Numbered from the stretch's first letter, positions 1 to 13,004 are shown. The stretch: 64,000 nt of DNA from Gordionus sp. m RMFG-2023 (GCF_954871325.1 NC_088777.1:3660509-3724508); one strand, 5' to 3'. Notes: a model not told the origin generated them from the sequence alone. Numbers and translations are program-made.

Positions 1-27
1 TCAAAAAAAATAAATATATATATCAAA

Positions 28-116
28 GATCTGCAGATGCGTCTGGACTTGGATAAAAATTGTAACGTTATTAAAAAATCCAAGTTAGGATTAAAGATTT
101 TGGCCCGGGTATAAAA
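28..116. repeat. GC-rich family fragment at the window start
   Basis: AAGATCTGCAGATGCGTCTG and, further on, TTTTGGCCCGGGTATAAA resemble the family end and its first GC block. Weak. Confidence 0.3.
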
Positions 117-1299
117 AGTGAAAAAATATAAAAATTATCTAGCCGCTTTTAAAATAAATTAAAATCATGTCAATTAATCAATTTTTGAAAATGTTAGGAA
201 AAAATCCTACAATGGAGGTTTTTTTAATATTTATAGACTGTTCATTTTCGAATTCTCTTTGAATCAATCTGCAAAACAGTGACAAAAATTTAACTAATTT
301 AAAGAAAAATTAAATCTCAAAAAATGGGGATAGTGTGTTCTCAGGACGAGTATATCCCTATCAAATGATTTAATAAACTTAGAGATTATAATAAGCCAAA
401 TATCTATTTTAATAAGGTCCTTAAGTCTAAAAATATTTCGGATATGAAAAATTTTAAATAAAAAATTTAATTTTAACATACCAAAAATAATTTTGGCTAA
501 TAAATTTTCCTATAAAAGTTGTTCAGACTTAATTTTAATTTTAAATGTCACAATGATCTACATTTTATCATATAATAAAATATTGACAATATTAATGGTA
601 ATTAAGACCTAGAGCAAGTTTGAATGACAACAAATTCTCCTGGGTGATATATATATAATATAGGTGATCCGAATAATTTTAACATATGTAAATAGAAACT
701 AGCTCATATTTAGAAAAAAATATATATCAAAGCCTAGCTTGCTTTTCTGAATATTTTTCTTAGGCTCCTACTTTATATCTTTCATCATTCTTTTAAAGAA
801 AGAAACCGAAACAGATATTTAAATTTTAAGTGTATAAATCTGTGAATTAAAAAAATATATGAAGGTCTAATAAAGAAACGTTCAGGATTTTGAACCATTC
901 GTTTTTTTTAAAATCATTTTATACTAATTTCAAAAGAATGTTCTAATTTGTTAATTAAATGAAATATATTTAGAAAATAATTTTAAAAAAAATAATAATA
1001 TTAACTTTATATACAACTTTTATTTAAGCGTTTATAAATGGATATCATTTTTAAAACACTCAAGATGTTATTATCTACTAATAGATGGGGACTTCAATGT
1101 CAATTTTGGATGTCTAGGAAAAAAGAACTTCATTCCAAAGGTTTTACATTTTCTGAACATACATTATAAATACAAATTGTGAATTGCCATTTTATATAAA
1201 TTGGCTCCTTGATTTAAATCAGTTTTTTTTTATTTAACGAATAAAATGTTGTTTTCTAGTAAATACAAATTTGCTTATTATATTTTTTTGATATTTCAG

Positions 1300-2425
1300 G
1301 AATAGTAGATAGAGACCTTAAACCTGAGAACGTGAAGCTAGAGGTAGTCATTTGGCGAATCACAGATTTCGGATTGTCCAAAGTAATATATTTTTTTTAC
1401 ATTACAACTATTTATAGTTTCAAACAAATATAAAGAAAATATTTAACTTTTTGAATTTTGTAAAATAAAAACTAAATTATTGAGCTATTTAATATAATAG
1501 TATTCTAGGTCTAGTTTTTGCATCTTGCTGACATCGAAATAAAGAAATTCTAATATTTCTGTGATAGCCTATGTTATATTTTTTATAAGGGCTCTCTTTT
1601 CTTACTTTTATATTTATTTAATTTATGAAAACTACTTAATCTAGAAAGGTTTAAGCTGCGGGAAGAAAATCAAAGGCAAATGTGGTAACATGTCCTATTT
1701 AGCCCCTAAAATCTTGGTGGATGGATGGTAAATATTTTTCAAATATTTTTCTCCTTATCTCAATAAATATCTTAAGGATTTTTTTTTTACTTTACAAATA
1801 ATGTAACATATTTAACATAGTAGTTGCGTGTATAAATTTTTTTGTTATTCTTAATAACACTGTTAATTGCTCTGCAATACGGTAGTGCTTCCACACCCAT
1901 TACATTTATGAGGTAGATATATGTCTCAAGCAATATTCGCCTTAACCTCCACATCGATAGAAATAATGGCCAAAGTAGTTTTATCCCAAATATTTGAGAT
2001 GGGAGTCATGGATGATTATTACCCATCAATTCTTAAAGTTAGGAAGAATGGGGATATAAATTCAAAACTATTTGTTTGAAAATTATTTTGCTTCTCTATC
2101 TTCTTTGTGGCCATAAAAAAGATTATGAAAGATTTGTGACTATTAAATTTTTAATTTTTATAACAATAATAAAGGAATTCAAATTTAACACAAAAAAATA
2201 TCATAGAAAATTGAGGGGGAGGGTGTTTAGCCAATATTTAAAAATTTTAGAAAAAGAGCTATAAATGAAAAATATTTAGCATAGAGCTTAACCAAACACT
2301 TTCGAAATGATCACAATGTATTTTATATATTTAAATAATTAAAACATGAAAGATTTTAGAGCAGATATATGGTCTTTCTTTATAACTATATATGAAAGGC
2401 TAAATGGTAAAAGCCCTTTCGATTT
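1300..2425 (+). pseudogene. AGC-like protein kinase fragment, copy 1 (subdomains VIb-IX)
   Basis: Three exon-like pieces in order: 1300-1382 reads GIVDRDLKPENVK, then ITDFGLSK before a GT donor; 1645-1727 reads CGNMSYLAPKILVDG; about 2346-2425 reads DFRADIWSFFITIYERLNGK. These are the catalytic loop, DFG motif, activation-segment end and helix F of a Ser/Thr kinase. Decay is visible: the HRD histidine is Asp, and APE has become APK. The N-lobe with the ATP loop and Lys is not found nearby. DFGLSK and the spacing suggest an AGC-group kinase (RSK, MAST or a relative). I infer a host-gene copy in decay; a diverged active gene with missing exons is less likely. Confidence 0.72.
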
Positions 2426-2968
2426 GAAGATTAAAAGAGAAGGGATAAGTTTGTTTTATGCTGAAAATATTTTTTCAATTTATTTTTTAAAAATAACGAA
2501 AACAAATCTTTTACTAGTCTACTAAATATTAGATGACATGAGTGCATATAATGCAAAATACGGAGAGAGTAAGACTGAATTTAATTAATATTAATTTAAA
2601 GAAATGGTTCTCATTTTAAAAGATTTTATCAACTCGATCAGCTATTCATTTATGTCTAGCCGAGTGCATAAAAAATGAAACAAAATTAATACATTTTAAA
2701 ATCTTATAAAGTTGATGCTATAAAAACAATGGAAGAGCTTTATAATAAGATATTGTTTGACCAGTTTAACAAGGTCAGAATTTTAAAAGGAATTTAATAA
2801 TCGCAGATGATTTTGAATGGGGGGAGTTTTATCTAAGGGATGATAAGGAGAGACCCGGCAACCCTGTGTTTGACCTTAATTTAAATATAACCTTATAAAT
2901 TTTATCGAATTTATCATTTTTATTAGTTATATAATTTAAAACAATACTTTTTTATGATATCATTTTTA

Positions 2969-3868
2969 GGGAAAAAGGCTGTGGTTCGTATACCAGATTA
3001 TATATCTGACGATGCTTGTCATGTTTTAAAGAGTTTTTTAGCCAAAGTTTGATATAATGAATACAATAATTATGCATAATATATATTTCAAAGTTGATAC
3101 ATTTTTTAAAATATAAATATATTATATTCATTATAGAAAATGATGAACAGATTGGGAGCCAATCCCAGCACCACTATTCAATCCATTGCCTCCATGCCCT
3201 TCTACAGTTTTATCAATTGAAAACTGGTAACATAAATATCTGTAACTTTTTTAAATAGAATTTCTTTTGCAATTACTTTTACTTTTGCATCTCACATTTC
3301 TGGAGGATTTAAAAAACAAATTTTTATATCTTCAATACTGACAAATTCTTCTCAATATAGATTTACTCGAGTTTCCTAGTAACTGGTCTAACTATGGTGT
3401 ATAAAGCGCCTATCTTAGGGTGGAAGCATAACTCCTTCACGGTCGTGAGTTAGTGTTGATTTGTATATGGGTTTGTCTCTTCTGGCTTCGAGATTATAAA
3501 GCAAAATAAAATATTATGTTTTTTTTAAATCCTCCAGAAATGTGTGATGCAAAAATAAAAGTAACTGTAAAAGAAATTCTATTTATAAAAGCTTAGAGAT
3601 ATATATGTTATCAGTTTCCAATAGATGGAACTGAAGAAGCGCAGGGAGGCAATGGATTGGATGGTGGAGCTGGGATTGGATCCCAATCTATTCTTCTTTT
3701 TCTATAATGAATATAATATATTTATATTATAAAAAATTATCATCTTTATAATATATATTATGCATAATTATTATATTCAATATATCAAACTTTGGCTAGA
3801 AATCTCTTTAAAACATGGCAAGCCTCGTCAGATATGTAAACTGATATACGAACCATGGCATTTTTCCC
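2969..3868. mobile_element. Foldback (palindromic) element FB1, TA-flanked
   Basis: About 370 bases at each side are inverted copies of each other around a unique core of about 160 bases (near 3360-3520). The terminal bases are GGGAAAAAGGC on the left and the complement of GGGAAAAATGCC on the right, and TA flanks both ends (2967-2968, 3869-3870). TA flanks and long inverted ends fit a non-autonomous Tc1/mariner-type element. Short open frames inside are by-products of the palindrome. Confidence 0.8.
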
Positions 3869-4599
3869 TAACAATGCTATAAAAAAATATTGTTTTAAAT
3901 TTATAAGGTCTTATTTAAATTAATAACCAACCTTTATACTTTATATTATTAAATCTCAGATAAAACAAAAGATGAACTCTATTATCCATTATTAGAAATT
4001 ACTTAAAAAAAGTAAATTTCTATTACAAAATAATAATTTCTATTTTTTAATTATAATGCTTTTAGTTTTATCTTTTTTTATCAGAAATTATAATATAAAA
4101 TTCTAATATTTTAACATTTTTTTCTGATTATTCAGCAGAAATTTTAACAATATATTAATATTTTTTTTTATTATAATGATTATAGTATGTTCAAATGATT
4201 TTTCATCAGAAATTATAATATAAAATCCTAATATTTTTATTATTTTTCAATATATTGATTGTAGTATATTTACAAATGTATTTTCATCAGATATTCATAT
4301 AATTAACTGAAGATTTTTCTAAAATGCATTCACAGGTGTGCATGCATAGAACTTTAAAAGACAATTTGTCAACCATATTTTCTATTTCAGCTAATGACAT
4401 TGATAACAGTGTTGACTTAAATGGTGCACATTAATAAGAATTGTCATTTTTAGGTTAGAATTAATATCATGGATTTAGATCTGATTTCAGAAAAAAATGA
4501 AAAATTACATAATTCGTATTCCACCCAGATATTATGGTTTGCTAATATTTTTGATATTTTTTATTATAATAATTGTAGAATAAAATTTTTTATTCATTC

Positions 4600-5312
4600 A
4601 CTAGCCAAAGTTAGATATAATGAATATAATAATTATGCATAAATTTATTTCAAAGATGATACATTTTTTATAATATAAATATATTATATTTATTATAGAA
4701 AATGGAGAACAGATTGGGAGCTAATCCTCGCACCACCATCCTATCCATTGCCTCCATGCGCTTCTTCAGTTCTATCCATTGTAAAAATGTTTCTGGATGA
4801 TTTAAAAAACAATTTTTTATAACTTCAATACTGAATTCTTCTCAATATAGATTTACTCGAGATTTCTAGTAATATGGTGTATAAAACGGCTATCTTAGGG
4901 TGAAAGCATAACTCCTTCACGGTCGTGAGTTAGTTTTGGTTTGTATATAGATTTGACTCTTCTGGCTTCGAGATTATAATGCAAAATAAAATATTATGTT
5001 TTTTTTAAAATCCTCCAGAAATGTGTGATGCAAAAATAAAAGTAACTGTAAGAAATTCTATTTACATTTAGAGATATTTATGTTACCAGTTTCCAATCGA
5101 TGGAACTGAAGAAGTGCATGGAGGCAATGGATTGAATAGTGGTGCTGGGCTGGGATTGGCTCCCAATCTGTTCTCCATTTTCTATAACGAACATAATATA
5201 TATATATATATTTTAAATGAAATCTTTGGAATATATATTATGCATAATTATTATATTAATTATATCAAAATTTGTCTAGGAAGCTCTTTAAAAAATCAGG
5301 CATCGTCAGATT
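4600..5312. mobile_element. Foldback element FB2, second copy lacking its outer ends
   Basis: The sequence repeats FB1 from its TAGCCAAAG block to its right CATCGTCAGA block, including the unique core in the same orientation. The outermost 40-60 bases with the GGGAAAAA ends are missing, so this copy is truncated or differently bounded. Confidence 0.78.
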
Positions 5313-5319
5313 GAAAGAT

Positions 5320-5850
5320 AATTAAACGAATGAATTCACAAATTAACACAAAAAAACGACCCACATAACAGTTAATATATTTGGAAGTTCGCATCCCAAT
5401 TCTGTAACTAAACTATTTCTTGCCTCTCACACCCTCTACGTCAGCACACTTGTAAGACTCAGGTGGCAAAACTCTAAAGAAAAAGGTTTATTCTGAATTG
5501 GTCGTTCCCCAGGGAAACAAGTTGCAAGAGTCACAAGCATAGCATTCTCATACTCTCCGAATAAAAAATAAAACGGCTGTCACTATTCCTATTTTCATAC
5601 AACAAAGATATCAAGAATGGTGTTTAAAAATCCTAAGAATTTCGTGGTTTAGGACTTCCAACATAATGCTAAGAATAATCCTACCTTTATAACGAATTGG
5701 AGATATAGCATTTGGTTAGGTGACTCACTGCCAGCCCTGACTTTCCAATTCAAAATCCTTTACATGTCTCTTCAGTGGAATGAGATGAGTCTAAACATTC
5801 ATTGTTGACAAGTGAAAAAGAATGTATAATTTTTAGAATGCTGTTTAATT
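5320..5850. other. Stretch without an identified gene
   Basis: Moderately complex sequence between FB2 and the TA run. Short open stretches exist, none with a recognised family. Confidence 0.4.
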
Positions 5851-5931
5851 TTATATATATATATATATATTAAATTATTAATAATTATTTTACCCTGATA
5901 TATATTAAATTATTAATAATTATTTTACCCT
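5851..5931. repeat. (TA)n run and a duplicated 33-base unit
   Basis: A TA run is followed by two adjacent copies of a unit ending TAATAATTATTTTACCCTG. Confidence 0.85.
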
Positions 5932-6129
5932 GGAAACTAGAAATTTGAAACAAAATGATACCGGGGATACCATATTAACTGAGATTGATAGATTAAAGAG
6001 GAGTTCCGTTTAAAAGCCAAAATAATACAAATGGAATGTTCAGGCCAATGTCAAAAGAAGGGTCAGATTGGGAGAAAATGAGCATCAAGGGCGTACATAA
6101 TTTGGTTATAGTTGGTGGCATAAAAAAAG

Positions 6130-6336
6130 TTGCCAGAATTAATATTTTATTTAAAAAAATTAGAGAATATTTTAGCCTTCAGAAATCGAGTAGCTGTTTT
6201 AGAATGTGAAATTGAGGCTGAAAATCGTAAATGTCTGCAGTCAATTTATGAAACAGGTCATATTATCTTGAATGATTCTGATCCATACCTTGAATATTTT
6301 AAATGTCTGATGAGGCCCATAATAGAAATGGAATGA
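6130..6336 (+). other. Short open frame of unknown origin, 68 codons
   Basis: The predicted product is helical, with VAVLECEIEAENRKCLQSIY. No ATG opens it (first codon TTG) and no family is recognised. It could be part of the hAT remnant that follows at 6930, an exon remnant, or chance. Confidence 0.25.
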
Positions 6337-6929
6337 ACTAACAATCTAATTAATATAAAAACTTGAAAATTAAATTTCTCTACCCCCTATCACCACAGCA
6401 TATTAATTATGCCTGAAATTTTGCAGTGTAACCAAATTCCTATAAATAATGTTCTAAATAAAATAAAAAGCAATATTTAAAACTCTTTAATAATGAATGG
6501 GATATGATTGATAAGCTATAAACAGTATTAAATATATTCGGAGAGTCGGTGGAATTTCTTTCCTCCCAAAGTGATCTATAATAAACCAAGCAGTGAAATA
6601 GAAACCCATATACATATCTATAGATCTGATTGCTCAAATATTATTTGCTTAAAGGAAAAATATGTTTTTCATTAGTGAACTCAATTTATTTTTATTAATA
6701 AAATTTTATTTTAAACATTAGACTTTAGCGACTCTACTTGCAGATTTCAAAATCTTAAAATTGTTTCAGAATATTTAAATTCGAATTATACGACATCATT
6801 GCAATTTTTAATTAGACATTAACTTTTAGAGCATGTACACAGAGTGAGAAGATAATGGGCAAACATCCAGTTCTTAGCGAAAATAGCTCGCAAACATTCC
6901 CTTTCAAGCAACGATTATAACAACATTAG

Positions 6930-7205
6930 AAATCTATAACAAAAATGGCATCTTTTGCTCAGCCAACATAATATCCTAGAAGAGGACGCATTAACCTTTT
7001 GGAAGAAAAAGCGACTGGAACTTCCTAGGATTGCTAATTTAGCTAGGACGGCTCTTTGTATACCTACAACCAGTACACCCAGCGAAAGGATTTTTTCCAT
7101 TGCTGGATTAATATTCAATCTCATATATGGCAGAAAAGAGTAAGCATCTATTAGCCAAATCTCAAGACTTGCATAATTTTGTTTTTGCCAAAATCTTAAA
7201 TCTGG
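6930..7205 (+). pseudogene. hAT transposase C-terminal fragment (hATC)
   Basis: The frame starting at 6955 reads DALTFWKKKRLELPRIANLA then CIPTTSTPSERIFSIAG, a clear hATC dimerisation domain. After a shift of frame near 7142 the text goes on HLLAKSQDLHNFVFAKIL. No zinc finger or catalytic part is recognised upstream. Confidence 0.8.
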
Positions 7206-7460
7206 TCGTTTAGCATCACTGGTTTATTTAAATCCATCCATATATTTGTTAAGGCATTTGATTTATATGAATATGAAAAAGAAGTTCTTAAAATTGCCAC
7301 AAATTAACCCTTTCTTATTGGCTATTATATTTCAAACATCCAAGTTTAAGATAAATATATGATTCGGAGAGGGGGTCAAGAATTCATAAGGCCTTTATAA
7401 AATTAGTTTCAAAACTAATACTTATATTTCTGTAAATTGTAATCTTGTAGTTTGATAATA

Positions 7461-7798
7461 ACCATGGATGAATGGTGGTGATTTGGAAAATCTTATAAAA
7501 AAGCTGGGTAAGATCCCGGAAGAGAATACAAAATTCCATGTATCACAGCTGATCTTGGGTACACATTCCTTCTTTCCAAAGGTTTTACATTTCGGAGTAT
7601 ATTTATTAAAAATACAAATTTTAAATTGCCATTTTATATAAATTCTTGATTAAATCAGTTTATTTAGTAGCAAATAAAATTTTGTTTTCATATAAATACT
7701 AACCAAATTTATATTTTTTTTTATATTTCAGGGGTCGTACACCGAGATGAACCAGGGAATGTGATGCTAGGCTATGATCATTTACAGATCACAAAGGT
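7461..7798 (+). pseudogene. AGC-like protein kinase fragment, copy 2
   Basis: An exon-like piece ending near 7550 reads WMNGGDLENLIKKLGKIP followed by EENTKFHVSQLIL, the hinge and helix D-E region. After an intron of about 180 bases, 7734-7797 reads GVVHRDEPGNVMLGYD and LQITK. HRD is intact, but the catalytic DLKPEN has become DEPGN. The intron and the flanking TCCAAAGGTTTTACATTT-like tract match those before copy 1, so the two copies share a recent origin at DNA level. About ten residues usually found between the two pieces are absent. Confidence 0.72.
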
Positions 7799-8297
7799 AA
7801 CATTTTTATGCATGAATCATATTACAACAATTAATAGCTTCAACAGAAAGGAGACACAATATTTAATTTTTAAGTTTATAACAAACGAAATATCATATAA
7901 ATTTGTATTGCTCAAGGCCTAGTTTTATACTCGTGCTATCTTTGAATTGGAAACTTTCAAGGGCCATGTATTGGCTAAATTATACATCTTTTACCGGGCC
8001 TGGCATCCTTGAAATATTTTTACAATAGGTTTATGCCGGGCTTGGATCTAAAGTTTTTATTTAAATTTAGCTTATTTTAGGAATACTTATAAGGTCAAAT
8101 GTAATCTAATTTTATTAGTATTCTTTATCAAATAGTGTATAGGTAATAAATATATATATTATAGGAAATTTACAGTTGAATAGATTCTATTTTAATAACA
8201 ATAACATGTTTTATATATATGCAGATGCTTGTGTAGATTATGTTGTAAGTAATACATCATGGTTATGAAATAAATACACCAATCTAACTATTTTAGC

Positions 8298-9574
8298 TAG
8301 TGCAGTAAACATTTCTAAAAAAAATCGAACGCGTTCAACTTTCATTGACAAAAATCGAACGCTTTAACGTTCACTTTCAAAAAAAAATGGAACGCGTTCA
8401 CGTTCTTTCAAAATTTTATGATAAATTTTTTAAAATTTAATTTAATATAAATAAATGTCTTATATTTTTAAACAAAATATATTAGCCATGTTAAAAAATA
8501 ATGTAAATTTATTTCGGTAATATAATTATAAATACAATATAATATAGTAAATAAAAAATAACCATTGTTTTTTAAATTTTTTATTTGATAGAGAGGAACG
8601 TTTGACAGTTAATATGACATTAACTATACTAAAAACGCACTCTACAGGGACAGATGAGTGGATTGCGATATTATATTTAATAATCAACTCTTTTAACGCG
8701 GGGAATTTATTATAAACATTAATTGTTTTGTCCTTTCTAATTATCCTCCTTCAATCCATCCTCTACTTACGGTTTTTGCATTATCATTTCGTGGGTTTCC
8801 AATGCATTTTTTTAATAACTCTATAAGTTTATTTTTTATAGGTTCGTTCTGTGGAAGTTGTGTCCATGGCCATTGAAGCATGAATACTGGATGTATAATT
8901 GCAGAAAGAACATATTGATCTTCCTATATATGTTCAAATCTTTTTAAAAAAAATATGTAATTAATTTGATAGTGACAATAATCCTTTTACTAATCCCATT
9001 TAATTAATACTGCGTCTATCAATGGTTAACCATATTTTAGGCAACTAATTTTTTTAATTTTAAAATAACTATCGTTATTGTTGGGGTTAAATAGCCCAAA
9101 TACATTTTGTCTTCAAATATAATGATTTTACTTAGTTATATTATATATAAAAATTACAATCAAATGTCGTTAAGCCTGAAAACCACCCCCATAGCTACGC
9201 CACTGTAATTAATATTACAATCAAATGTCGTTTTAAATTGGAACTTAAAGATTTTTAAATTGATATAATACTTTTTGGGCACATTTTACATTTGGTAAGT
9301 ATTGAATTTGTTCCTTCAATATAGGATGTTACTGTAATAAACAACTTGAAAATATGATCAGCTGATTATCAAATTAAGACATTTTTCTTAAAAAATTCGG
9401 ATATATATAATTTTTCAAATAAATAAAAATAAAATGTTTTTAAAATTGAACGAAAGTTAAATTAAAACGCGTTTGCAATAAAAAAAGGAACGCGTTAACG
9501 TTCAATATTCTTCAAAAATAAAAAGAACGCCTTCATCATTTTTTTTCAAAAAAAACGAACTGTTTACAACATTA
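8298..9574. mobile_element. hAT element with subterminal GAACGCGTTCACGTTC-type repeats
   Basis: Left end TAGTGCAGTAAACATTTC and right end complement TAATGTTGTAAACAGTTC form imperfect terminal repeats. Flanks ATTTTAGC and CTTTTGGC agree at 6 of 8 bases, fitting an 8-bp hAT target duplication. Just inside each end is a cluster of short palindromic units (8326-8415 and 9445-9560) of the form GAACGCGTTNACGTTC. The interior has no transposase, so it is non-autonomous. Subterminal repeats in hAT elements are usually transposase binding sites; that role here is inferred. Confidence 0.7.
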
Positions 9575-9659
9575 CTTTTGGCAGATAAATTTAAATTTAA
9601 GATTTTTTTATAACAATTATATAAAGCTTTTTCATTTTCTCAGATATACAAAATGCTTT

Positions 9660-11040
9660 AATAAATTCTCTTTGTAGTGCAACAACTGACATATACACAG
9701 ATGACTTTAAAAAGTAGACATATATAACATTAACTCTTCACTACATAATTAAATGAAAACTAATTAAATGTGTTTTGTAAATTTCTCTTTTTTTATAAGA
9801 TAAAAATACATTCACAAATAATTTGTTTCTAATTTTACTAAACTTGGATAATATGCTTCTTATGCCTTTTACAACATTTATCATTGATCAAGGTAGCAAC
9901 TTGGTAAAAGCTTTCGAACCATATAACTGATTAAACTGTTGCTCAATTCATTAACACTATGAAATAACTTCTCCAAAATTTGTGCAAATATCCACACCTT
10001 TATTATGTAATCTCATTCTTCAATGTAGATCACTGTCAGATTTTTTAAGCAAAGTAGATATGATAAGGATTTATCAAATACACTCTAGCAAGATACTGAA
10101 ACACGGTGGAATTACAAATTAAAGATGTTCAAAAGTATATATGAACAATTGGAAGAAATTTTAGATTCTATACAGAAATGAAATACGAAGGACAAGCTAA
10201 ATTCTATTGAAACAAATGGATTGAAATCTTTGATAGACATGTTGACCCCTTATGATCAAACAACCAAAGAGCTGGAAGGAGAGACAAGACCTAATTTATC
10301 CAAAGTTTTATTAATCTATAAACATATGCATATCAAAATAATAATGAAATTATAAAATTAAAGTTAAAAGCCAAAGAATTCTTAATATCTAAATTCCAGT
10401 TATATCTATTCTCCATATAATTGTTAACTCCGAAATTTTCACAATTACAAATGCTTAATTTGGAAGAAGCATTAGAAGTGAAAAATTTTGTCAGCTATAA
10501 TGAAAGATTATTCAGAATATCAACCTATTCCTATATATGATCTGGATGAAGCACATATTCCTACTTTAAGGAATGCTACCATAGCTACAAATAACATTTT
10601 TTTATAAATATTTATCTATATATTATTTTTAGCTACATCTTCAGATCTGAATGAAGTGCATGTTTCTACCTCGAGGAATATTTCCTGAGCTACTAGTAAT
10701 TTATTCTTTATAAAATCTTTTTAGCTTCATCCTCATTAATGGATATGTATAAATAGGAGGATGATACAATGTTTAATAATGAAATTGATGCTGATGAGGT
10801 TAATTTATATTTGGATTAATTATGAAGTTAGTATCCTTTGGTGGGAGAAGCTCGCAAAAAATTTTCAAAAAATAGCAATATAATCAAAAAATATATGTAA
10901 TTCCAGCATCAAATGCTTCCAGTGAACGTAATTTTAGCACTATTGGAAGGGTTATGGAAGAGAGAAGGATAAATATAATGAAATTGTTGATAATATATTA
11001 TATTTAAATGATAATATGAATATATAGATTTAAATTTGTT
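9660..11040 (+). pseudogene. Decayed hAT transposase
   Basis: Pieces in order on the plus strand: TTDIYTDDFK (near 9670), DQGSNLVKAFEPYN (near 9885), and near the end WWEKLAKNF and ASNASSERNFSTIGRVMEER (10840-10970), the hATC dimerisation motif. Stops and frameshifts lie between them, so it cannot make a full transposase. It abuts the non-autonomous hAT element that ends at 9574, but no evidence links the two. Confidence 0.7.
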
Positions 11041-11537
11041 TATATCATTTTTATCAATATTATATATAATTACTAAATAAAATATTAAATTTCCATTAGT
11101 ATTACTTTACCATTAGTATAAATAAAAAAATTTAATGGACCCTCTGCAATGAATGTAGAGTAAGTCTTTAAAATTTTAATATACACAACTATCTAAAAAT
11201 TATAATTGATGCTTATCAATAAAAATTAACTGCTAATATTTTAAACAGTCAGAATATTATAATATCCAAACCCGTTTATTAACCTGTTGAGTCGAGATTG
11301 AAGTTTGATTGGCAGATTTTGAACCGATTAAATAAGGTTTAGAAGATAATAGAGTTAATTTTAAAATAACGACTTCGGATATTGTATTAAAGTTTTACAA
11401 GTTTTGGCGATAACAGTATGGAAGTTGATCTTATAAACGAAATGAACTATTACTGTATCATTATAAATATTATATTATCAACAATAAAGAATTGTTTTGA
11501 TTAATTTAATAACTTAATTAGCCACGAATTTTTAAAT

Positions 11538-12500
11538 GTCTAATTTAAACGTCAATCAACATTGTCATTAAAAAAATTTATGATGATGTTTGAAAAACTA
11601 TTTCCATGTCTAGAAAAAGTAAAGAAGGATACTACGAAAAGGAACGACTGCGTGCAACAGTGTAAAGTTTTATTATGTCAAAGTTTTTTAATTTATTGTA
11701 TAATTTTAAAAAAAGAAAAGAAGGCAAATTGTTAAAGGCATTAGATTGGTTCTGTTGCAAGAAACGCAATTGGAAAAAAAAGATTGAGAAGGGTTATAGA
11801 TAGGAAAAACTTACCTGTTCATGGCGATGAAGATAAACTTTGGAGTGGAATGCGTGGATGTGATGCAGATTTTGTTGTTGAGCCTAACGATTAAGTGTTG
11901 TGAGAAAATGTCCCACAAGAGCTTGACTGTAGTAGTGGATGACAAGTAAATAAATATATATGTTCTGAAATATAAAACCGTTGGAATGAAGAAATGTGAT
12001 AACTAAGAAGATATCTCTGATACATAGAATTTTGCATTCTCTTCCGGGATTTTACCTAGCTTCCTTCAATATAATGTGATATGAAAAATCCAGTTCTATT
12101 GATTTACCTGTCATCCCCTTTACTAGAGTCAAGCCCTTGTGGGACATTTTCTCACAACACTTAATCCTTAGGCTCATCCACAAAATCTGCATCACATCCA
12201 CGCATACCACTCCAAAGTTCATCTTTATCGCAGTGAACAGGTAAGTCTTCCCTATCTAGAACCCTTTTCAATCTTTTTTTCCCAATTGCGTTTTTTTGCA
12301 ACGGAAACCTTTTTCAATCTCCCTTCTCTTTCCTTTTCTAAAATTATATGATAAATGATAAACATCGATATAATGAAACTTTACTCCGTTGCACTCAGTC
12401 GTTCCTTTTCGTCGTATCCTTCTTTTCTTTTTTTAAACATTGAAATAATTTTTCGAACATAGTTGCAATTTTGACAAAGTTGATAGTCGTTTAGATTTGT
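11538..12500. repeat. Inverted repeat with about 410-base arms around a kinase fragment
   Basis: Arms 11538-11955 and 12098-12500 are reverse complements with scattered differences, separated by about 140 bases. Both arms contain the same 41-codon open stretch (11769-11891 plus, 12286-12164 minus) of equal length, ending at an equivalent TAA and including LWSGMRGCDADFV. Substitutions separate the arms, but there is no frameshift within that stretch. No transposon ends were recognised at the outer borders. It looks like an inverted duplication of the exon preceding the kinase core. Confidence 0.75.
12009..12066 (-). pseudogene. AGC-like protein kinase fragment, copy 3 (antisense)
   Basis: On the minus strand this reads KLGKIPEENAKFYVSEI, nearly identical to the KLGKIPEENTKFHVSQL of copy 2. 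It sits in the spacer of a large inverted repeat. No catalytic loop follows within the spacer. It proves a third copy of the same kinase gene segment within 12 kb. Confidence 0.66.
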
Positions 12501-13004
12501 TTGAAGAGATTACAGTCGCATCTCTCATTTAATAAAAGGGAAATGTAGTAATGATTAAGGAATATATTTTAATATACTGTATCTTTCACTAATGCCCAAC
12601 CCCATTCCATTGTTTCACTTCCCTCCCCGTTCACACATATGAGCGTTTTTTCACCGTTTTCATTAAAAATCTGACTGGCTAATTCAATATTTTATCTATA
12701 AAAATATTATAATCGTGAAAATTTTGGTCACAAATGACTCAAAGTCCTAAACCTGGAGACTTCGCTATTCAAAATTTTATGTTTTTGTAAAAGATTAAAA
12801 AGATGTTTCTTCAATCTAGCATAAAAATAACCTCAAGATAATTCATTTCAAGGGAGTAATCGAAAAATATGTTCGACAATTTATTTTAATATAGAATGTC
12901 GCTGTTTAATTTAATTTAGTTGTATTGCATATCGGTCCTGTATGATTTTTATGCAATTTGACTGGCGAATGTACTATATTTTTCTTAATTTGATTTATTT
13001 ACAT

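Noticed and set aside
5114-5314. 66-codon frame with Gly/Asn-rich start
   Set aside because: It lies in the right arm of a foldback element and is broken in the sister copy.
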